Assembly: GCF_005576615.1 (NCBI RefSeq)
Contig: NZ_CP040330.1
Coordinates: forward strand, 496,001 to 560,000
Source: Natrinema versiforme
Lineage (GTDB): Archaea > Halobacteriota > Halobacteria > Halobacteriales > Natrialbaceae
Length of the DNA: 64,000 nt
Direction: 5' to 3'
A program made the translations under genes and the position numbers. Positions 50,250 through 58,048 of the stretch are shown here, one piece after another. The notes beneath the pieces are model-generated. The model searched no databases, was not told where the DNA came from, and saw nothing but the letters and a program-made list of their open reading frames with translations. Positions within the stretch are counted from its first letter, which is position 1; each line of letters begins with the position of its first letter.

Positions 50250-51269
50250 ATGAACGTTCTCCCTACCAAATCTCGAGATATTCATCAATTGCACTCTTAT
50301 CCTATAATTCAGAAATATATCGACCGTACCCCGACCTATTCTTCAGACAGATATATTGGGTTAGAAGACCTTCAACACACAATGGACCCTCGGATTATCG
50401 TCACGCTGGAAGAGGTTTCTGGCGACTTAAAAGAGGAAATCGCAGAAACAGAGGACGTAGAACCACTCTGGTCAGCAGATATCTTCTCTATGATTGTTAT
50501 TGAGCCAGAGTCGGTACCTGAAGAAGTCGCCTGCAAGGTCGAAGCGATTGATGGAGTCGAACATGCTGTTATAGAGCGGACTGGTGAGCAAAACGAAATG
50601 AGGAAAATCGAAGACACAGATAAGGTTCATATCGAACCTGAATTTGATAAATTTGCTGAGACAGAGAGGCTTCTAGAAGAATTGAGTGAGGTCTCCGAAA
50701 CGATAGAGGATTCACATATCAGTGGCGTCTCAGAGACAAAATTCGACCGACAACGAATGGCGGTCATAGACAGTGGAATAGATATCCGAAATGCTCAAAT
50801 CACAAATGTAGTTTCGAGAATAAATTTGACTGAAGATGACACCCTTGATTCTATCGGACATGGTACTGCAATGGCATGTATCCTGAACATGCAGCGCCCC
50901 TATATGGAATTATTCGATATGAAAGTATTCGATGGGTATGAAGTTCGTGAATCAAACATCATCAAGGCGCTCGCGTTATCAACAGACCCATCTAGAGATA
51001 TATTCGGAGTATCACTAAGTCTTGGTCTCGAGCCGCGAGAAGGGTATTGCCCCCTTTGTGATGCAACTAACAAAACAGCGCATGCAGGAGTCGTAGTTTC
51101 AGTCTCTTCTGGAGAATTAGCAAAACCCATTCCGAGGGATGTCCCCCCGATGTGTCCTGCAAGAGCTGAGAAGGCTATAGCAGTAACAGCAGATAGTGAT
51201 AAATATACAAATGATTGGTTTGCAGACGGTGATGTTGTTGGTAAAGCTGATTGGACCGCCTATGAATAA
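50250..51269 (+). CDS. subtilase-like protein lacking the catalytic Ser
   Basis: A 339-residue protein. Residues 50-150 look like an inhibitor/propeptide-type alpha-beta region. From residue 165 the S8 peptidase fold begins: MAVIDSGID (D174), GHGTAMA (H204), SLSLG. The oxyanion Asn position, usually AAGN, is VSVSSGE (284-290), and the protein ends at AVTADSDKYTNDWFADGDVVGKADWTAYE, before the GTSxAxP Ser motif. It is therefore either truncated by the TAA at 51267-51269 or a pseudo-protease. The frame is open and well conserved in style, so it is probably expressed. Confidence 0.8.
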   Translation: MNVLPTKSRDIHQLHSYPIIQKYIDRTPTYSSDRYIGLEDLQHTMDPRIIVTLEEVSGDLKEEIAETEDVEPLWSADIFSMIVIEPESVPEEVACKVEAIDGVEHAVIERTGEQNEMRKIEDTDKVHIEPEFDKFAETERLLEELSEVSETIEDSHISGVSETKFDRQRMAVIDSGIDIRNAQITNVVSRINLTEDDTLDSIGHGTAMACILNMQRPYMELFDMKVFDGYEVRESNIIKALALSTDPSRDIFGVSLSLGLEPREGYCPLCDATNKTAHAGVVVSVSSGELAKPIPRDVPPMCPARAEKAIAVTADSDKYTNDWFADGDVVGKADWTAYE

Positions 51270-51360
51270 ATACGAGTCTATCTGTCCCACACGCAGTTCT
51301 GTCGATTATTATATGCAGTGAGTGTGGCGAGAACGGATAAAACCTGCTTCAGGAGACAAT

Positions 51361-51670
51361 ATGTCAGAGGCACTTGCTGAAGAACCTAAGGCAACAGTTG
51401 ATGACTTTTAGGGGGATTATCGAGGGCTTCGTTCATGACCTCTCTGACCGCCCTCTTTGCGCTCATGATATCGAAGAAACAATATTCATTCAACACTACC
51501 AAGATAGTGCATGGGCAGATGTGGTCGCGTTATGTTACAACATGGGTTTGATTAGACGTTATCCATACTCCAAATTTCGTTCACAATATCAGCGAGTTCT
51601 TTACTCCGTTCTACAATTTTCTCAACACTCCACTCATCATAATTATCCGAAACAGCTTCTGCCATTTTGA
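51361..51670 (+). pseudogene. frameshifted small gene before the DUF262 gene
   Basis: ATG 51361 reads MSEALAEEPKATVDDF and stops at TAG. Skipping one T of the TTTT run at about 51408 gives a continuous frame, FRGIIEGFVHDLSDRPLCAH, through WADVVALCYNMGLIRRYPYS to 51670. The restored protein would be about 100 residues and helical. The last 119 nt overlap the convergent DUF262 gene, so the 3' end may be foreign. The frameshift could be decay, programmed shift or an assembly error. Confidence 0.4.
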
Positions 51671-53276
51671 ATTCTGTTTTATGCGAATAGATACGGCACT
51701 TCTGCTCAAAGGGATTATCAGATGCACTCTGATTCACACGGTCTTCGAGGAGAGTCAGGTTCCCAATCCGCTTCTTGTATTCCTCGAACTCTTCTTCTGT
51801 ACAGTTCAGATAGCGCTTCCACTCGCTGTATTTATCTGCTGTAAATGCACTCTGAGGCGCGATGTGTTCGATATCTACCTTAGACCTATCGTTCACACCT
51901 TTCCCCCGACTAGAACGCATATAATGCTCTTCCTCAATACGGTCAAGAACGTATTTAGTGAAATCGTTGTTCTTGAATTCACGGTTAGCCATTCGCTCTC
52001 TCAGAACAGTATCACTGGGTGACCGCTGCTCTGCTAACCGTCTTAGGTATTCGTTTTGATTGTCCTGTTTAGTTAGCATCGTACAGGCACGACACCAAAA
52101 TCTATCTCGACTAGTGTTAGAGTCACGGCCAGCAATCTTGTTACGGATATTAAGTACTTCTAAGATATAGAGCGCTTCAAGCACATCATCTGCATCATCG
52201 TATTCTGTAATAATACGTAGCAGCAGCGTGCGAATCCGTTTGTTCTTGAGTTGAGTGGATTCTACCTTTTCATTCAGCTCATTAGTATGTCTTCTGAAGC
52301 GTTTGACTTCTCCGTTCTTGATATTCACATAGACTTTAGATTTTTCATGCATATCCTCAAGTAGCTCCTCGAGAGTCATATTATGCTCTTGGAGACGACC
52401 CTCAAGTAGCTCGTTCACGTAATCATAGAGTTTCCGTTTAGATACGTTATCAGTTGCTTCAGGCTCTTGAATAGACATGAAATAGTGACAGAAGAATCGG
52501 TATTGTTGAGAGAGTTCTGGTCGAATCACACTGAGAATATCTTCCCAGAGTTCTTTCACAAGGTCTTCATTGATATCCTCGTTCTGGTTCGCTTCCATAA
52601 AGATACGATTCTTCACAAGGTCAACAGACCCCAGGTCCAAACCTTTGTCATTCAGACTTTCGAACAAGCGGAATGCAGAGACTTCACTACTACACTCAAT
52701 TTGGACCATAGAGATAGATTCGATGAGTTCAATCCAAACATCATCTAAACGTCCAAGCTTCTTCTCCTCTATTTTCTCTCGATAGTATTCATATGCGTCC
52801 TTCACTTGAGATTCTTCAATCTCATCTGCTTCTCCTTCGAGAATGTGTCTAAAGTAGGGATTATTATATTCATTCAGCCTAACTTTCTGGTATTCTTTCC
52901 TCGTCCTTTGACTAGTTATCCAAAGAATATCATCAATCAAACTAGCGACATCATCGTCATAATCCTCACCGTCCTCTTCAAATCGGTCACGGATGGCACA
53001 AAGAAGAATACAGATTGTCGTTATACGTTGTTGACCATCGACTAGCTCAAGGTGCTTTATATCGTCTCCTTGTCCTTCAATCACGACGACAGAACCTAAG
53101 AAGTGATTGTTTCTATCTTGCGTGAGAGCGTATACGTCATCCCAGAGTTCACTCCATTGGTCCTTCCCCCAGGAATACTCTCGTTGATAATCAGGGACTC
53201 GAATCTGCTTAGACCCTTCTAGAACCTCTCCAACATTGTGGTCATCTGCTGAGAGGTTAAACCCCGTACTGGACAT
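51552..53276 (-). CDS. DUF262/DUF1524 (GmrSD-like) restriction protein
   Basis: A 574-residue protein. The N-terminal DUF262 domain shows VPDYQREYSW (27-36) and the ParB-like VDGQQR (79-84). The C-terminal DUF1524 domain is a His-Me-finger nuclease: VDIEHIAPQS (H471) and GNLTLLEDRVNQSASDNPF. This is the fused GmrSD arrangement of type IV enzymes that cut DNA with glucosylated or otherwise modified cytosine, or of the BrxU/SspE-type guards. It is transcribed alone from a leaderless promoter (GTTTTATAGAG, about 53302, 26 nt before the ATG). No methylase is adjacent, as expected for a modification-dependent nuclease. Confidence 0.88.
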   Translation of the reverse strand: MSSTGFNLSADDHNVGEVLEGSKQIRVPDYQREYSWGKDQWSELWDDVYALTQDRNNHFLGSVVVIEGQGDDIKHLELVDGQQRITTICILLCAIRDRFEEDGEDYDDDVASLIDDILWITSQRTRKEYQKVRLNEYNNPYFRHILEGEADEIEESQVKDAYEYYREKIEEKKLGRLDDVWIELIESISMVQIECSSEVSAFRLFESLNDKGLDLGSVDLVKNRIFMEANQNEDINEDLVKELWEDILSVIRPELSQQYRFFCHYFMSIQEPEATDNVSKRKLYDYVNELLEGRLQEHNMTLEELLEDMHEKSKVYVNIKNGEVKRFRRHTNELNEKVESTQLKNKRIRTLLLRIITEYDDADDVLEALYILEVLNIRNKIAGRDSNTSRDRFWCRACTMLTKQDNQNEYLRRLAEQRSPSDTVLRERMANREFKNNDFTKYVLDRIEEEHYMRSSRGKGVNDRSKVDIEHIAPQSAFTADKYSEWKRYLNCTEEEFEEYKKRIGNLTLLEDRVNQSASDNPFEQKCRIYSHKTEFKMAEAVSDNYDEWSVEKIVERSKELADIVNEIWSMDNV

Positions 53277-53297
53277 ATCCTTTAAACAGGGGGCACT

Positions 53298-53305
53298 CTA
53301 TAAAA
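53298..53305 (-). promoter_or_regulatory. TATA box for the DUF262/DUF1524 gene
   Basis: TTTTATAG on the minus strand, about 26 nt upstream of the ATG at 53276. Confidence 0.55.
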
Positions 53306-53425
53306 CTCTAATGGGAACAGAAAGTCGCCTTCTATAGTATATTTCAGTGGTCTCTCCTCAATTTAACACGGTCATCGATAACCAGTGAAAGGGAACTAGT
53401 CACACATATATGTCGTTCGTGTAGC

Positions 53426-53443
53426 CGCACACGGTCGTGTGCG
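53426..53443. repeat. hairpin in the DUF262-TM protein gap
   Basis: CGCACAC (53426-53432) and GTGTGCG (53437-53443) with a 4-nt loop. It is GC-rich within the AT-rich 335-nt gap (53277-53611), which otherwise carries only the two divergent promoters. Confidence 0.5.
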
Positions 53444-53611
53444 TGTTTCAAACGTTTCTCGGGTAAGTTACCAGAGAATAGTAGAGAGACACCGTATCTG
53501 ACCAAGAAAGCGTAGTAGCACGGTTGAAGCTGATTATCTCAGGAATAGCATGCTATCTTCGTGCAGCTACCCTCCCAAGTATTTATGGACTGACCATCAC
53601 CGTAATCAGAT

Positions 53612-54133
53612 ATGGTATCTATATCGCCACAGTTGGTGAATATCTTGATTGGTGTTATCCTGACCGTAGTGGCTACGTTTTCTCTCCAGTGGTTTCAGCA
53701 GACGAGAGAACGCTATGAAACCAGGAAAGCTCTCAAAGGAGAAATCCAGTCGGCAGGAGAGAGACTAGAAGATATACTGGAACACACTGATGATGATATG
53801 CCTGTAAGAGATGGACTTGATGTTCACTTTAGTCGTAAAATGTATCGACGGAATCTTTCAAAACTGGGGTCTCTCTCGGACGAAGAAGTGGAATACACTC
53901 TCGCTTATTATCAAGCCGTAGAAAGCATTATCTCGAGTCAAGAAAAATACAATGCGGTGCAAGAACGAGAGACAGGAGAGACACACGAGGAAAGACGCCA
54001 GAATCGAACCAAAGAGGGATTATACCGTATGAGCGTCAAAATCTCGGCAACTAAGGCGAAAGAAGCACGGGATAACCTTTTGCCAATTCTAGATGAGAAA
54101 ACTAGCAGGAAGCGGTGGGTTCCCTTCTTTTAA
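53612..54133 (+). CDS. membrane-anchored coiled-coil protein
   Basis: A 173-residue protein with a single N-terminal membrane helix (about residues 7-26, LVNILIGVILTVVATFSLQW) followed by a basic FQQTRERYETRK stretch, so the rest should face the cytoplasm. The cytoplasmic part is helical and charged (ALKGEIQSAGERLEDILEH; YTLAYYQAVESIISSQEKY). The family is not recognised. TATTTATGG near 53584 is about 27 nt upstream of the ATG. It is the first of a small plus-strand cluster with similar layout at 54986. Confidence 0.75.
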   Translation: MVSISPQLVNILIGVILTVVATFSLQWFQQTRERYETRKALKGEIQSAGERLEDILEHTDDDMPVRDGLDVHFSRKMYRRNLSKLGSLSDEEVEYTLAYYQAVESIISSQEKYNAVQERETGETHEERRQNRTKEGLYRMSVKISATKAKEARDNLLPILDEKTSRKRWVPFF

Positions 54134-54144
54134 TTAATGGGTGA

Positions 54145-54151
54145 AAAATAT
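54145..54151 (+). promoter_or_regulatory. TATA box for the SWIM protein
   Basis: AAAATATA-type box about 28 nt upstream of the ATG at 54177; it argues against the in-frame GTG at 54141. Confidence 0.5.
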
Positions 54152-54176
54152 AGGGATTGGACGTGTACGTATATAC

Positions 54177-54539
54177 ATGGGAGAGATTACTGGAAGAGAT
54201 GAGAAAATAGAAACAGAGTACGAACATCGAGAAGTGAAACCCGTCCAGACTGGACTCTATTACGTCTGGTCCGATAACGAGGAGGAAACCCACATCGTGT
54301 CCCCCATTGATGAGGAAGATACTTTCTACACCGTTCAGAAGGAGGTTGTGTGCAACTGTGATGACTACGACGGTTCCTGTGTCCACACAGCAGCTGTGCA
54401 AGAGGCCATAGACCGTCAGGATAGTATCGACGGGGATGACTCTATCACGCGTGCGGACCAGCGTAAGGCGCAATATACACTACACAAAATCAGCGAAATT
54501 AGCGAGAGTGCTATAATTTCTGAAGATGAATTCCGTTAG
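54177..54539 (+). CDS. SWIM zinc-finger protein
   Basis: A 120-residue protein. A SWIM finger is clear: VVCNCDDYDGSCVHTAAVQEAI, with the CxCx(n)CxH pattern. Before it lie strands (VKPVQTGLYYVWSDNEEETHIVSP) typical of the SWIM-preceding region. SWIM fingers bind DNA or proteins and occur in transposases, SWI2/SNF2 helicases and stand-alone archaeal proteins. It sits 43 nt after the membrane protein gene, with its own promoter. Confidence 0.78.
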   Translation: MGEITGRDEKIETEYEHREVKPVQTGLYYVWSDNEEETHIVSPIDEEDTFYTVQKEVVCNCDDYDGSCVHTAAVQEAIDRQDSIDGDDSITRADQRKAQYTLHKISEISESAIISEDEFR

Positions 54540-54547
54540 TCGTACTA

Positions 54548-54712
54548 TTAATGAGTTACACTGACGGCGTCTTCTTTGTAGAACGTGTAGCACACTATGG
54601 CCAACTCTCGTACACGTCCCTCTCCTACATTAGACAATGTGGTAGAGACCGTGTTCTCGTCAGCGCTTATTTCGCCTTCATGCACCAGTTCAGATTGATG
54701 GTCTGCAGCCAT
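54548..54712 (-). CDS. 54-residue orphan protein, possibly extended upstream
   Basis: A minus-strand frame from ATG 54712 reads MAADHQSELVHEGEISADEN and ends in FYKEDAVSVTH and TAA. The same frame stays open upstream to 54780 (SSAEARRYPGDSESNYGVID) where a stop precedes it; a GTG at 54727 could be the true start. Codon use and composition look real. The second half (STTLSNVGEGRVRELAIVCY) resembles the Ig-like segment of the protein at 54986. It is not assigned. Confidence 0.45.
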   Translation of the reverse strand: MAADHQSELVHEGEISADENTVSTTLSNVGEGRVRELAIVCYTFYKEDAVSVTH

Positions 54713-54985
54713 CACTGCGTCTATCACTCCATAATTTGACTCTGAGTCCCCTGGATATCTCCTTGCCTCTGCTGAGCTCTATACATGAGATTATACAAGC
54801 CTCCGAGAAGTGCAGAAAGGCAAAATTAGGATATATTCGTGACCGATAAATCGACAGATAGAGACTGTAAGGGAGGACTCAGATTCATAGTGCATCTGGA
54901 TATCATATGATAATAAGTGCGGAGTTGATTCAATTCCTCTTCGATAGCATGACTTTTGGTTCTGGATTATCGTTGACTGTAAGAT

Positions 54986-55606
54986 ATGGTAGTCGAGACA
55001 ATTCAGGATAATCCTATTGCCGTTAGTCAGACTCTCCTGTCGTTTGCCCTTGTAGTTGCGACCGTCATCTACACCTACTACACAAAGGCCCAGACCGACG
55101 AGATGCAAGCTACGCGAGAGATGGAGAATCAACCTATTCTACGGGGTAATGTCCTCACGTTTGCTCCAACACTAATGATTGCTGAAATCAGGAATACAGG
55201 GAATGGAGCAGCACACGACGTTACTATGACTATCTCGGTCGAAGATATCGATGCAGAACCTATTGAATTCACAACCCCGATATTGTCTCCAGGAGAAGAT
55301 TTCCGATTTCCCATCCCCGTGAATGAAACAGACAGTATGGTCCTGAAAATGGGTGGGGTAAAGTCGAAATTAGAGGAGCAAGATTCGAATGGAATTCTAA
55401 CGTTTAGCTTTGAGTGCGAAAGTCCGTTCGGTAAAGAGTATTCCTACACGAATGATGTGGACCTCTACGCGTGGTTGGAGAACAAAGGAACGCTAGTGAA
55501 CTACGAAGAAGAGGTCAAGATGAGAAAAGCTCTGGAAGATATCGAGTCGAATCTCGAGGATATAGAGCGAACGATGAAGTCCAATAATAGCTCTACCTCA
55601 TGGTGA
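54986..55606 (+). CDS. membrane-anchored protein with Ig-like segment and coiled coil
   Basis: A 206-residue protein. Residues 14-34 (SQTLLSFALVVATVIYTYYT) form a membrane helix; the following KAQTDEMQATREMENQP is a juxtamembrane helix. Residues 50-150 resemble a beta-sandwich (LMIAEIRNTGNGAAHDVTMT, then SPGEDFRFPIPVNETDS), and the C-terminus is a coiled coil (MRKALEDIESNLEDIERTM). The function is unknown. The layout of helix, sandwich and coiled coil facing the cytoplasm resembles small membrane sensors. A weak promoter only is visible. Confidence 0.72.
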   Translation: MVVETIQDNPIAVSQTLLSFALVVATVIYTYYTKAQTDEMQATREMENQPILRGNVLTFAPTLMIAEIRNTGNGAAHDVTMTISVEDIDAEPIEFTTPILSPGEDFRFPIPVNETDSMVLKMGGVKSKLEEQDSNGILTFSFECESPFGKEYSYTNDVDLYAWLENKGTLVNYEEEVKMRKALEDIESNLEDIERTMKSNNSSTSW

Positions 55607-55608
55607 AT

Positions 55609-55734
55609 TCAGACAGAAGTAGCGACAGAGTCTGCGTCCATAATCTGTAGTCTATCTTCCCATATCTTAGCTACGCCAACTGCTCCACTTGCGACCTTGT
55701 GCGGGTGAGATACGTATGACAAAAGTTCTACCAT
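55609..55734 (-). CDS. 41-codon minus-strand reading frame, doubtful
   Basis: ATG 55734 to TGA 55609 reads MVELLSYVSHPHKVASGAVG and onwards without bias toward nonsense. A TTATAAAC lies upstream on this strand, but only about 10 nt from the ATG, too close for a leaderless start. Listed because nothing else occupies 55607-55763. Confidence 0.25.
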   Translation of the reverse strand: MVELLSYVSHPHKVASGAVGVAKIWEDRLQIMDADSVATSV

Positions 55735-55763
55735 AGTTTCGTTTATAAGTGAGGAGAATCACA

Positions 55764-55802
55764 ATGTTGAATGCTAGCCTCATTCTCCTGGCTGGTGTAT
55801 GA
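55764..55802 (+). CDS. 12-codon leader peptide overlapping the next start
   Basis: ATG 55764 reads MLNASLILLAGV and stops at TGA 55800-55802, overlapping the next ATG (55799) as ATGA. GAGGAG precedes it by 8-12 nt. TTTATAAG at about 55743 is a plausible promoter. Re-initiation from this minicistron could couple expression of the gene at 55799. Confidence 0.35.
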   Translation: MLNASLILLAGV

Positions 55803-56047
55803 CCGCGCAAATAGAGAGGGAATTAAGATGGACTCGAGAAGCCCTCGCTCTAGCTGAAGAATCTGATATAGGTACGGCTGAGAACAGTAATGCTGTACAT
55901 CAAGGGATAATACCACCAGAATTTCAGCACCTACTCACTTGGGAGCAAGAACGACTGCAAACCCACTGTGACCGTCTCAAGAGAGACCTTGGAGATGCTC
56001 AGAATATCAACTACGAACAACCCAATGTGTTCCAGCGAGACCAATAA
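55799..56047 (+). CDS. small helical island protein
   Basis: An 82-residue protein with two helical, charged blocks (IERELRWTREALALAEESD and WEQERLQTHCDRLKRDLGD). It is not recognised. The next gene starts two bases after its stop, so 55799, 56049 and 56225 form a run of tiny genes. Confidence 0.55.
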   Translation: MTAQIERELRWTREALALAEESDIGTAENSNAVHQGIIPPEFQHLLTWEQERLQTHCDRLKRDLGDAQNINYEQPNVFQRDQ

Positions 56048-56048
56048 G

Positions 56049-56222
56049 ATGCAAACTGCAACCTGTCCCCACTGTAATGAGCCAACTGAAGTCGATGAAG
56101 AAGATAAAATCACTGAAACTAGTAAAATAGACGCTGCAAATCCATTTAATGAGGAACCAGAAGCAGAGTGCGATAGCTGCAACAAGATGTATGCCTACAG
56201 CATTGACGTGGGTCTATTTTAG
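56049..56222 (+). CDS. small zinc-ribbon protein
   Basis: A 57-residue protein with CPHC near the front (residues 6-9) and CDSC near residue 42, the spacing of a single zinc ribbon with an acidic loop between. It follows the previous gene directly. No function is known. Confidence 0.6.
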   Translation: MQTATCPHCNEPTEVDEEDKITETSKIDAANPFNEEPEAECDSCNKMYAYSIDVGLF

Positions 56223-56224
56223 AC

Positions 56225-56416
56225 ATGAAACGAGTAATGGACTTCGGTTCAGTTCGGGAGGTCAGAGAATTTGCACAACGGTCGGGAAAAGACCCTGAAG
56301 AGATAGCGATAGAAGAAATCGAAGCGTGGCGAGCTGTGCTATACACACTGCGGGACGATACTCGGAAGATGAATGATGAGGAATTCGAAGAATTTCTTGA
56401 AGAGTATCGAACATAG
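56225..56416 (+). CDS. small helical protein next to the recombinase
   Basis: A 63-residue protein, FGSVREVREFAQRSGKDPE then IEEIEAWRAVLYTLRDD: alternating acidic and basic helices. It is convergent with the recombinase gene, 18 nt apart. Not recognised; a small antitoxin- or excisionase-like regulator is possible but not supported by a motif. Confidence 0.5.
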   Translation: MKRVMDFGSVREVREFAQRSGKDPEEIAIEEIEAWRAVLYTLRDDTRKMNDEEFEEFLEEYRT

Positions 56417-56434
56417 GATAACTGATTATCTCGC

Positions 56435-57994
56435 TTAGTCGTCCGCTGCTTCTCGAATTCCCTCTATATCGGGGACCTCATGGGAAATTTGCTCCCATTC
56501 ATGAGGGTTATCTTCATACTTCTGAGGAGTCAAGTCAGTCGTGCGATTTAGGAGTGATTCCTTGATAGTCCCAATATCCTCATAGCTGTTGAGCGTCTTT
56601 ATGTAGTCATTGAGGTCGCCCATATAGTCGGTTTCCCACTCTTCTCCATCATCCAGTGCAGCCGCCGTCTTCATGATTGCAAAGTATGATGCAATCTGAA
56701 CTCGGTTCAAGTCAGCTGCGTCAAGAGAGATGAGTGGTGGGATAGCATTCGGCGTTTCTTGTAGCTGCGCCCGCAGCGGCTCATCTTCCTTTGTAATCTG
56801 TTTATAATACTGCCACCACTCAGGTGGCTCGTCAGTCTGTTTGAGCCCACATTTGGCGCAATAGGATTGACCGATAGCAACAGGATATCCGCAACGGACA
56901 CAATCTGTTATCTCGTCTTCTTCCTCGTCTTCAACCTCTACCCCCGTCTTCTGCAGCACTCGTTTGGCACGGTCCTCTTGGTCTGCGTGGGTGTATCTAC
57001 TGTGCATCGGAGTAGAATCTGACCACCCCATCACCTGCTCAATGTCCTTCTTGTCGTAATTCGTTGACCCTCGCATCTCAGTTGCTCTGGAGTGCCTGAG
57101 AGCATGTGGATACACTCTGTCGTTATCTATATCGACCTTCTTGCGGAGTCGTTGGAACACAGAATAAACAGACCGTGGTTCGAGCCGTTCTCCCTCTGCA
57201 CCCCGTAATCCACAGAATAGCGGAGCGTCCTCTTGATATCGTCTTGGATGGTCTTGCATCCAATTAGATAGGTGACCATATGCCCAAGTGATGGCCTTTT
57301 GTTGACCTCCTGCATCTTTAACGCCGTCTCGGTACGGTATGTGAAGAATGGCATATCCATCCTCTTTGGCACCTTCTTCTACGTGAGCGATATCCAGTTG
57401 AACAGTCGCCCCTCTCCGAAGCCCTCCCTCGTACATACAGGCGAGCATTGCGCGGTCACGACTGTTGTTTGCCGCGTCAATTAGCTCCAAGACTTCCTCG
57501 TGACTCAGAACCTTATCAGCATCCACCTCGGTCTGTTGTTGGGAGGGTGTATCGATATCCTCTCGACTAACGTCTGTATCTCGGTGGTTCGCCACAAACC
57601 GTCTGACAGCGAATGCGTAGTTCCGTCGCGTCCCCTGACTTACTTCTCGGTCAATGGTAGTATCCTCAATGACGTTGTTCCACTGCTCTGCATCCCAATC
57701 GTTGATGTCTTCAATAGATTCAACGCTGACCGCGAGTTCTTTCTTCGCGTGTATGAGGACTGTCTTAAGGTCGCCCGAAGTGTTCTTCTTTGTCGCGTCA
57801 CTCCAGTCACCCTCTTTACTCTTATTAGCACCACGCTCGATAGCTCGGCGGATTTTCTCGTTGAATTCCTCGCCGAGCTGCTGTTCGATATTGTGGAGGT
57901 TACGATAGTAGTGTTCTTCCAACAGCGAGTTGTAATTCTCATCTTCCTCGAAGGGCTCGTAATCCTCGTCCTCTTCAGAGGGTTCGTCTACCAT
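56435..57994 (-). CDS. tyrosine recombinase (integrase) with C-terminal zinc ribbon
   Basis: A 519-residue site-specific recombinase. An acidic N-terminal tail is followed by a core-binding domain (about 75-140: VLIHAKKELAVSVESIEDI, RRNYAFAVRRFVA). Catalytic residues: R193 (GGLRRG), H297 and R300 (HALRHS), W324 (MGWSD) and nucleophile Y334 (HSRYTH). A zinc ribbon CVRCG...CAKCG (365-382) and about 130 further residues follow. It lies next to attR and is the likely integrase. Its TATA box (ACTTAACA, minus strand, about 58020) lies about 26 nt upstream. Confidence 0.92.
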   Translation of the reverse strand: MVDEPSEEDEDYEPFEEDENYNSLLEEHYYRNLHNIEQQLGEEFNEKIRRAIERGANKSKEGDWSDATKKNTSGDLKTVLIHAKKELAVSVESIEDINDWDAEQWNNVIEDTTIDREVSQGTRRNYAFAVRRFVANHRDTDVSREDIDTPSQQQTEVDADKVLSHEEVLELIDAANNSRDRAMLACMYEGGLRRGATVQLDIAHVEEGAKEDGYAILHIPYRDGVKDAGGQQKAITWAYGHLSNWMQDHPRRYQEDAPLFCGLRGAEGERLEPRSVYSVFQRLRKKVDIDNDRVYPHALRHSRATEMRGSTNYDKKDIEQVMGWSDSTPMHSRYTHADQEDRAKRVLQKTGVEVEDEEEDEITDCVRCGYPVAIGQSYCAKCGLKQTDEPPEWWQYYKQITKEDEPLRAQLQETPNAIPPLISLDAADLNRVQIASYFAIMKTAAALDDGEEWETDYMGDLNDYIKTLNSYEDIGTIKESLLNRTTDLTPQKYEDNPHEWEQISHEVPDIEGIREAADD

Positions 57995-58023
57995 ACTAGA
58001 TTGTCAACAGATGGAGAATGTTA

Positions 58024-58033
58024 AGTAGTCGTA
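58024..58033. repeat. possible recombinase arm site, right
   Basis: AGTAGTCGTA, the inverted copy of TACGACTACT at 43825-43834. It overlaps the region just upstream of the recombinase gene, so binding could also autoregulate it. Confidence 0.35.
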
Positions 58034-58048
58034 TTCATTAGTACCGTC

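Noticed and set aside
54551-54739. 62-codon plus-strand frame
   Set aside because: Overlaps the more protein-like minus-strand frame at 54548-54712 and has Cys/His/Tyr-rich, unnatural composition.
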